Shown here: positions 7,453 to 12,178 of the stretch, one piece after another
How the letters are laid out: every line of letters begins with the position of its first letter
Position numbering within the stretch: position 1 is the first letter of the stretch
Source of the DNA: an uncultured Alphaproteobacteria bacterium
GTDB lineage: Bacteria > Pseudomonadota > Alphaproteobacteria > CAKMZR01
NCBI GenBank assembly: GCA_929200455.1
Contig: CAKMZR010000039.1
Span: 1 to 12,178 of the forward strand
Direction of reading: 5' to 3'
Length of the DNA stretch: 12,178 bases
Translations under genes and position numbers: made by a program
The notes under the pieces: generated by a model
What the model was told of the DNA's origin: nothing
What the model saw: the letters and a program-made list of their open reading frames with translations, nothing else
The model's database searches: none

Positions 7453-7998
7453 CTTTTTTCCCACCTCGCGCGGACGCCACTTCTCGAGAATACGACCATC
7501 TGCCGTCCGTACCGTATCCCGACCCTTCTTTTTTCCTTTGTCCGCAACACCACCCGCCGTCTCCTTCATACGTAAAAAATATGCCGACATCTCCTCAAAA
7601 GAAATTTCTTCTCCCACACCCTTTTCCCTCGCCGCCGCCACCACTTCATGACGATTCACACGATCACTCAAAACATCACTCTGATAGGCTCCGTAAGAAC
7701 GCCACACATCATTGAGAAATATCTCCACTTCGGGATTCACATGACCAAAACGCAACCCTCCGGGCCTCCCTTGGGCAAACAATAACTCTATATTAGGCTC
7801 AGACGGCCCGCCGCTATCCTCAATCACAAACACCGCCGGCATAAGACGACGACCATGATACGCCGCCGCATAACCCCCTTGTGCAAGATACAAAAGACAC
7901 TGCAACTTTCGCGGCTGCAGGTAACTGTCGTCACGCCTCGCCCTTTCCGTAAACCAAAGAGCCACATCCACACTGGCAAAAACTGCTGAAGGTGCCAT
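7435..7998 (-). CDS. Panacea-domain (DUF4065, SocA/GepA-like) protein
   Basis: The 187-residue protein carries a Panacea (DUF4065) domain at about 7-145. The family includes SocA, an adaptor and antitoxin in Caulobacter, and many antitoxins paired with varied toxins. The domain shows ALWFTERARRDDSYLQPRK, LQCLLYLAQGGYAAAYHGR, LMPAVFVIEDSGGPSEPNI and IFLNDVWRSYGAYQSDVLS, the family pattern of a short helix-rich domain with a KLQxLLYLAQ core. The tail (about 146-187) is basic and Lys-rich and ends in the duplicated DNA segment. GAAGGG precedes the ATG by 5 bases. No toxin-like partner lies beside it: the upstream gene is a lipoprotein and the downstream gene is thrS in the opposite direction. 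It may therefore be a stand-alone conserved Rhodospirillales protein and not a toxin-antitoxin module. Its exact function is unknown. Confidence 0.8.
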   Translation of the reverse strand: MAPSAVFASVDVALWFTERARRDDSYLQPRKLQCLLYLAQGGYAAAYHGRRLMPAVFVIEDSGGPSEPNIELLFAQGRPGGLRFGHVNPEVEIFLNDVWRSYGAYQSDVLSDRVNRHEVVAAAREKGVGEEISFEEMSAYFLRMKETAGGVADKGKKKGRDTVRTADGRILEKWRPREVGKKGVTGR

Positions 7999-8028
7999 TT
8001 ACACCCTTCTCTTCCTTCCTCAACCCTC

Positions 8029-8065
8029 TATACTTATCCCCACCCCTGCATTTATCCCACACCCC
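8029..8065 (-). repeat. Short imperfect direct repeat upstream of the Panacea gene
   Basis: On the minus strand, GGGGTGTGGGATAAATGCA is followed directly by GGGGTGGGGATAAGTATA, two near-copies of 18-19 bases in the 75-base gap between the lipoprotein stop and the Panacea ATG. The units sit about 30 bases upstream of that ATG. This may be chance in G-rich DNA. Confidence 0.4.
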
Positions 8066-8073
8066 TAAACCCC

Positions 8074-9630
8074 TCACTGAACGCGCATAACTTGGCAATA
8101 CTGACCTTCACTCTTAATACCCGTACAGACACCCCTTGCCTCATTGACCGAAGCAAAAGGACCCACAAACAAACGGAAGAAATCTCCTCCCCTTGAAGGC
8201 ACGTTTACAAAGCGTGACGTCGAAGAAAAACTGCTCAGAGAAGGTATCTTCTTCAAAAGAGCTTTCCAGCCAAGATCCAAATTCTTTGGACTCTTATAAG
8301 ACGCAAGATGAACATAAATTCCAGAGGGCCCCTTGTCCGATAGTGAGGAAGATGACGCGTTTGCCATCGTGTCTTTCATCATATCGTCAGCCTTCATGTT
8401 TGTACGGGAAGGTGTCGTCGGTTGAGGACGGAAACTTTTTGCCGTTGCATTCGCAAGAGCTTCTTGTGTCTTCATCGCTTCTTCCACCTTCGTATCCACA
8501 CTCCCTTTTGTTGGAAGATATGTAGAACGAAATTGTGCTTGCGAACCCGGTGAAAGTCCCGTCATCAGCGTATTGTCAACCCTCGAAGGCACCCCCGCCG
8601 CATAAGAAAGATTGGGACGATCATAGGCTATCAATTCACGCACGTACACTTCCGGATTGCCAGGCGACTTCACTTCTTGGCGGACATAATGTCCCAGTTT
8701 GGGTGCAAAGTAAAAAGTCACTTCGTCAAGGCTACTCCGACTGCAATTAATAATAAAGACATCAAACTCACCAGACACAACCTTCACAAAACCGCGGTTT
8801 ATCACAGAACATGACCAAAAACTCTCCCAACGATACGGAGAAATATTGGCATTCGTCACCGCCTTAAAACTCATCGTATTGCCAACTGCAAGCGGGAAAA
8901 GACCACCTTGCACCTGAGAAATCTCTCGTGAACCCTGACCTCGCCCGTCGCTTGACCAAGAGGCCGCCGGCAAAAGAAGATTATGAGTCGTCACAGACTG
9001 CTCGCCGTTGTCCGCATCCCAGAATATCGAATCCACCGTAATCGAACGCACATTATACGTCGTCGTCGGATTGCTAAACGTAAAGGCATCTCCCACATTC
9101 AAGCCCGCAGTCCCGGGCGTATGGTTGTAGGATCGCACCACCACCTCACGTTTTGCCGTGTCCGGAATAAAAGATAGACCCGTAGCACTTTGACTCGCTC
9201 CGTATCCTTCTCCCGTCAGCACAGGCTGGGACACTTGCGTCCTCGGAACCGTGCGTGTCGCCGCATTATCAAGAGCCAACTCTATAGGATTCTCTACACT
9301 AAAAAGATCAAATCCGGGCTCTCCCGCCTCAGGAATAAAAGTACCGGGCATCGCATCCACCACAGAAACAGGCGGCTGTGCACCCGCAGCACTTCTCGAC
9401 CCACCCGCACCTCCTGTGCCCCCCGTACCTCCTATCGGATCATTCAATACAACACCCGAAGACACCTGAGAACCACGCGTCGCAGGCGGAAGAGGTTGCT
9501 GTGCCACTTCCGAACCGTCAGCAGGTACGTAACTTCCCTCATTAAAGACAACAGGCCTCGCATCGCTACATGATGCCAAAAACCATACTCCCAACAGGAG
9601 CGTAAACAACTTATCGATGCGTATGACCAT
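8074..9630 (-). CDS. Lipoprotein with a C-terminal SPOR (peptidoglycan-binding) domain
   Basis: The 518-residue product begins with a basic start, a hydrophobic core and the lipobox LASC at Cys21, so it should be lipidated and held in the cell envelope. Residues about 25-130 are low-complexity and rich in Gly, Ser, Pro and Ala, including GGTGGTGGAGG. A middle region (about 130-340) looks folded and beta-rich, with VGDAFTFSNP, a conserved-looking WSCSV...FIINCS cysteine pair and FAPKLGHYVRQE; I cannot name its family. After a disordered linker, a SPOR domain fills about 436-518 (IYVHLASYKS, FFRLFVGPFASVNEAR, YCQVMRVQ). SPOR domains bind stem-denuded septal peptidoglycan, so a role at the division site or in wall remodelling is inferred. 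GAGGA precedes the ATG by 8 bases. Base skew here is much weaker than in neighbouring genes. Confidence 0.85.
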   Translation of the reverse strand: MVIRIDKLFTLLLGVWFLASCSDARPVVFNEGSYVPADGSEVAQQPLPPATRGSQVSSGVVLNDPIGGTGGTGGAGGSRSAAGAQPPVSVVDAMPGTFIPEAGEPGFDLFSVENPIELALDNAATRTVPRTQVSQPVLTGEGYGASQSATGLSFIPDTAKREVVVRSYNHTPGTAGLNVGDAFTFSNPTTTYNVRSITVDSIFWDADNGEQSVTTHNLLLPAASWSSDGRGQGSREISQVQGGLFPLAVGNTMSFKAVTNANISPYRWESFWSCSVINRGFVKVVSGEFDVFIINCSRSSLDEVTFYFAPKLGHYVRQEVKSPGNPEVYVRELIAYDRPNLSYAAGVPSRVDNTLMTGLSPGSQAQFRSTYLPTKGSVDTKVEEAMKTQEALANATAKSFRPQPTTPSRTNMKADDMMKDTMANASSSSLSDKGPSGIYVHLASYKSPKNLDLGWKALLKKIPSLSSFSSTSRFVNVPSRGGDFFRLFVGPFASVNEARGVCTGIKSEGQYCQVMRVQ

Positions 9631-9871
9631 GCCGATGATCCTCGTCTTTCATCCGTCTAAACCAAAGAACGCCCCCCTCCCAAAACCACTCCATTCAAGA
9701 CATACAACCAAATCCTACGCCAACCCTACGCGTCCTCAGCTTTCCCGCCTTGAACAACCTACCACCTCAAACGACCTTGACTCCATGTCCGCCAAAACTA
9801 TGCCAAAATTATGAATGCCTGCACCTTCAACCCCCCAACCCTTAAAGAAAACAAACACTCCCCTTCATGGT

Positions 9872-10966
9872 TTAGCCAGATTCGCCCTCAGAGGACAAGC
9901 CCTTTTTCTCTTCTTTCCCCTTTTCTTTTCTCCCAAAAACTTCCTCTCCCCTCTTCGAAACCTTCTCCTTCGGCATAAATTGTCCCGCTTGACCCATCTC
10001 TTCTATACCACGCCTTATGTCTTGCGAACGCAAAAAATAAGACTCAAAAAAATCTCCCTCGCCCCGCAAAACCGCCTGACGCAAATGCTTCATCTCCTCC
10101 AAAAATAAATCCAACGCAAACAAAACCGGCGACTTGTTGCAAAGATACACATCACGCCACATCACAGGATCACTCGAAGCCAAACGTGTAAGATCACGAA
10201 ATCCCCCCGCCGCATAACGCATCACATCCAACGTCCCCACCTCACCCCAACCCTCCTTCACCGCTCGACCATCCGCAAAATACTGACACGACCAATCCAA
10301 ATCTTCCATGCCCTTCGCCGTACCCACCATACAATACGAGATCAAGGTCGGCAAATGCGACGTCATCGCCAAGACCATGTCATGTCGCTCCGGCGTCATC
10401 TTCCTCACCTTCATCCCCAAACACTCCCAAAACTTCAACACACCCTCGCACGCCTCCTCATAACCCGCATCTCCCCCCTCAGACGGCGTCAACACACAGT
10501 ACCTGTCCAAAAACAAATCCTCCATCCCAAACTCAGGACCCACCTTCTCCGTTCCCGCAACAGGATGACCAGGAATTCCATAACAACCCTCAGGAAGATA
10601 ACGATGAAAAACATCCCGCACCACCCTCTTACCAGAACCCACATCACTCACCACCAAACCCTCGCGAAAATACGGACTCAAAACCTCCAAAACCTCACCG
10701 TAAGAACCAAGAGGAACCGCAAGCAGAATCATATCCACACCCTCCACAAAATCATCCCCTCGCCCTCCTATCCCCCCATCTGCAAGACCCTCCTCCACAC
10801 AGTAACGCACCACCTCAGGCTTCCTATCATACACCGTCAACTTCACGCTCTCTCCCCACACACAGCGACACGCCCTCAATACGGATGAACCTATCAAACC
10901 TCCTCCCACCACCATAATATGACCAAAAGGAGCTTGTGAACCTCCGCCTCCTTGACCCTCACTCAT
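9872..10966 (-). CDS. tyrA: Prephenate/arogenate (cyclohexadienyl) dehydrogenase
   Basis: Oxidatively decarboxylates prephenate or arogenate towards tyrosine using NAD(P). The chosen product has 364 residues. A Rossmann fold opens with VVGGGLIGSS (19-28) and Asp47 in VYDRKP, which suggests NAD preference. The substrate site has IPGHPVAGTEKVGPE with His134, MTSHLPTLISY with His204, and GGFRDLTRLASSDPVMWRD with Arg257, all typical of alphaproteobacterial TyrA. No ACT or chorismate mutase domain is attached. Residues 330-364 are a charged Lys/Glu-rich tail of unknown use. The frame is open up to 11101, but the ATG at 10966 gives the best fit; it overlaps the upstream mutase gene by 8 bases, and AGGAGG abuts it with no spacer, so translational coupling is likely. 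Together the two genes convert chorismate towards tyrosine. Confidence 0.94.
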   Translation of the reverse strand: MSEGQGGGGSQAPFGHIMVVGGGLIGSSVLRACRCVWGESVKLTVYDRKPEVVRYCVEEGLADGGIGGRGDDFVEGVDMILLAVPLGSYGEVLEVLSPYFREGLVVSDVGSGKRVVRDVFHRYLPEGCYGIPGHPVAGTEKVGPEFGMEDLFLDRYCVLTPSEGGDAGYEEACEGVLKFWECLGMKVRKMTPERHDMVLAMTSHLPTLISYCMVGTAKGMEDLDWSCQYFADGRAVKEGWGEVGTLDVMRYAAGGFRDLTRLASSDPVMWRDVYLCNKSPVLFALDLFLEEMKHLRQAVLRGEGDFFESYFLRSQDIRRGIEEMGQAGQFMPKEKVSKRGEEVFGRKEKGKEEKKGLSSEGESG

Positions 10967-11945
10967 CCTCCTTCCCCCCTTCCGAACCAAAAAAGACATC
11001 ACCATCGCACGCGATCGGATAGGGATAACTTCCCAATACCCGAAACTCAACCCCCCTCCTCCTCTCCTCCAAGCCCCTTTCCACTTCACCCACAAAACCA
11101 ACGCCCATACCCCTCACACCCCACAAACCATGCCACTCGCCCTCCACACATGCCTCACGTTTCCACAATAGTTCCTCACCCGCTCCCAACAAATCCCGCA
11201 CCTTGTCTCCAGAAAAATTCTCGCCCTCCACACAACGCAAACCCAAAATCATCACATCACCCTCCAACTCTTCCTCTTGTCCACGAAAATTGGTCACGAG
11301 CCACACAGGAGGACAAACACTTCCCTCTTCAATTCCTTTCCCCCCCGGCCCACACCAAGTCCACCAAAAAGAACCCTCCCCAGTCCCACCACTCAACCGC
11401 ACCTGAGGCAAAACACCACGCACATAAGGACGCACATCCTCACGCCACACATCCTCCCACCAACAAACACCATCCCCACGAAACGGAACCCCGTAAAGAC
11501 CCAACTCATAAGACTCCTCGATCCCCCGAAGACCACCAAAATCACACGCCTCAATCCCCATCACCATCCCAAAATGACATAAAGCCACCTCCCTCACAAG
11601 GCCCATAACCTCCTCATCGCCCGCCATAAGACGCAAACAACGCAAACCCTGCTCCCGGTAACCCGTCGCTATCAATAACCTCCCTATCCCATAAAATGAC
11701 GACCCTCCCTCACGCAACTCTCCCCCCTCTTCCAAAAGAAAACGACTCAAAACCTCCTTCTCCCGCACAGAACGGACAATATCACCACTCCTCAACACCC
11801 TCTCTCCTGCACCCCCTCCTCCTTCACCCCGAATCTCCTTCTTCGCCCGGGCCACACCCGCAACGATTCCCTTCCGCTTTTCCACGCTCTCCACTATAGA
11901 ACCATCCACACAGTCCAACTTCCGACGCCACTCAGCCAATGACAT
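10959..11945 (-). CDS. AroQ-type chorismate mutase with divergent C-terminal domain
   Basis: Rearranges chorismate to prephenate, feeding the dehydrogenase encoded next. The helical AroQ domain covers about residues 1-105: WRRKLDCVDGSIVESVEKRKGIVAGVARAKK supplies the N-terminal arginine, Arg24 and Lys35/36, then REKEVLSRFL (61-70) and Gln99 in TGYREQG. The usual active-site serine four residues before that glutamine appears as glycine. The rest (about 110-328) resembles the non-catalytic extension seen on chorismate mutases of Rhodospirillales (CHFGMVMG, LYGVPFRGDGVCWWEDVW). It shows no intact prephenate dehydratase signature, so I do not call it pheA. The sequence is distorted by G-rich codons, with many Gly, Glu, Arg and Trp. 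AAGGTGAG lies a few bases before the ATG. In related genomes hisC separates this gene from tyrA; here the two overlap. Confidence 0.75.
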   Translation of the reverse strand: MSLAEWRRKLDCVDGSIVESVEKRKGIVAGVARAKKEIRGEGGGGAGERVLRSGDIVRSVREKEVLSRFLLEEGGELREGGSSFYGIGRLLIATGYREQGLRCLRLMAGDEEVMGLVREVALCHFGMVMGIEACDFGGLRGIEESYELGLYGVPFRGDGVCWWEDVWREDVRPYVRGVLPQVRLSGGTGEGSFWWTWCGPGGKGIEEGSVCPPVWLVTNFRGQEEELEGDVMILGLRCVEGENFSGDKVRDLLGAGEELLWKREACVEGEWHGLWGVRGMGVGFVGEVERGLEERRRGVEFRVLGSYPYPIACDGDVFFGSEGGKEDE

Positions 11946-12035
11946 AAAATCTCACCTTCCAGCCTAAAAACACTATTCTCTCTCCACATCTCCCCTCTCC
12001 CCTAACCCTTTTCCTCTCCCCTCTTTCGTGCTAAC

Positions 12036-12078
12036 GTCACCCTGTAACCTGTGACCTCGTCACCCCGTGACTTGTCAC
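12036..12078. repeat. Array of six GTNAC half-sites forming overlapping palindromes
   Basis: GTCAC, GTAAC, GTGAC, GTCAC, GTGAC and GTCAC begin at 12036, 12044, 12051, 12059, 12067 and 12074, a spacing of 7 or 8 bases throughout. Because GTCAC and GTGAC are reverse complements, neighbouring units make perfect inverted repeats: GTGAC-CTC-GTCAC, GTCAC-CCC-GTGAC and GTGAC-TT-GTCAC. The array lies 91-133 bases upstream of the chorismate mutase start, where an operator would be expected. No regulator gene is visible to pair with it. Confidence 0.6.
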
Positions 12079-12093
12079 CATAACAGCTTATTC

Positions 12094-12122
12094 TTGACTT
12101 GTGCACCCTCTTTCTCACTACA
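12094..12122 (+). promoter_or_regulatory. Weak candidate promoter for a divergent gene beyond the window
   Basis: TTGACT (12094-12099) is followed after 17 bases by ACTACA, a poor -10. An ATG at 12163 reads MPNPT up to the window edge, without a ribosome site. In related alphaproteobacteria a divergent gene here would not be surprising, but sixteen bases cannot identify it. Confidence 0.2.
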
Positions 12123-12178
12123 CCCAACCTCCCCCCACCCCTCCTCCACACCCCCCCTCATCATGCCCAATCCAACAG

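Noticed and set aside
8034..8042. TTATCCCCA, resembling a DnaA box
   Set aside because: It differs from TTATCCACA at one base and stands alone; there is no cluster, AT-rich unwinding region or skew reversal that would support an origin.
9724..9736. CCCTACGCGTC resembling the core of the 59-base repeat near 7350
   Set aside because: The match is about 11 bases with a gap and no wider similarity, so chance is sufficient.
12100..12178. SAM-II-type riboswitch ahead of a possible divergent metX gene
   Set aside because: The stretch is nearly all C, T and A, with no recognisable conserved core or pairing, and the gene beyond the edge cannot be identified.
1..12178. CRISPR arrays, insertion sequences, prophage or defence genes
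   Set aside because: No regularly spaced repeats of suitable length, transposase, integrase or terminal inverted repeats were seen; nearly all coding space is core metabolism.

Overview
The window looks like chromosomal housekeeping DNA from an alphaproteobacterium. The evidence is the run secG-pyrG-eno, a Rhodospirillales-type threonyl-tRNA synthetase, an AroQ chorismate mutase directly followed by a TyrA-type dehydrogenase, and a Panacea (DUF4065) protein of the kind found in Rhodospirillales. tRNA-His keeps the ordinary G-1:C73 pair. Several alphaproteobacterial orders related to Rhizobiales, Rhodobacterales and Caulobacterales have lost that pair, so the tRNA argues against those groups. 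Genes are tightly packed, and two neighbours usual in alphaproteobacteria (kdsA between pyrG and eno, hisC between the mutase and tyrA) are absent, which suggests a compact genome. I cannot name the genus.

Layout. Positions 1-4224, minus strand: tRNA-His, secG, pyrG, eno and the first half of purD, in that transcription order, with gaps of 30 and 13 bases and a 4-base overlap. Positions 4225-5351, plus strand: a strong promoter, a hairpin leader and a Bax inhibitor-1/YbhL membrane protein, followed by a long hairpin. Positions 5356-7287, plus strand: thrS, complete with editing domain. Positions 7435-9630, minus strand: a Panacea-domain protein and, upstream of it, a large lipoprotein ending in a SPOR domain; a 59-base tandem duplication sits at the 3' end of the Panacea gene. 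Positions 9872-11945, minus strand: chorismate mutase and cyclohexadienyl dehydrogenase, overlapping by 8 bases, which together take chorismate towards tyrosine. Upstream of them (11946-12178) is a gene-free stretch with an array of GTCAC/GTGAC half-sites and a possible start of a divergent gene at the window edge. The 241 bases at 9631-9871 between tyrA and the lipoprotein show no gene, clear promoter or hairpin.

The plus strand is strongly C-rich over G in genes of both orientations, so the bias follows the replicated strand and not transcription. This makes the minus strand the likely leading strand. It pushes minus-strand proteins towards Gly, Glu, Val, Arg and Trp and opens long spurious antisense frames. 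The lipoprotein gene is the exception, with weak or locally reversed skew.

I see no convincing new multi-gene system. The best leads are regulatory: a hairpin with an anticodon-like loop just upstream of thrS, the leader of the YbhL gene, and the palindrome array upstream of the chorismate mutase gene.
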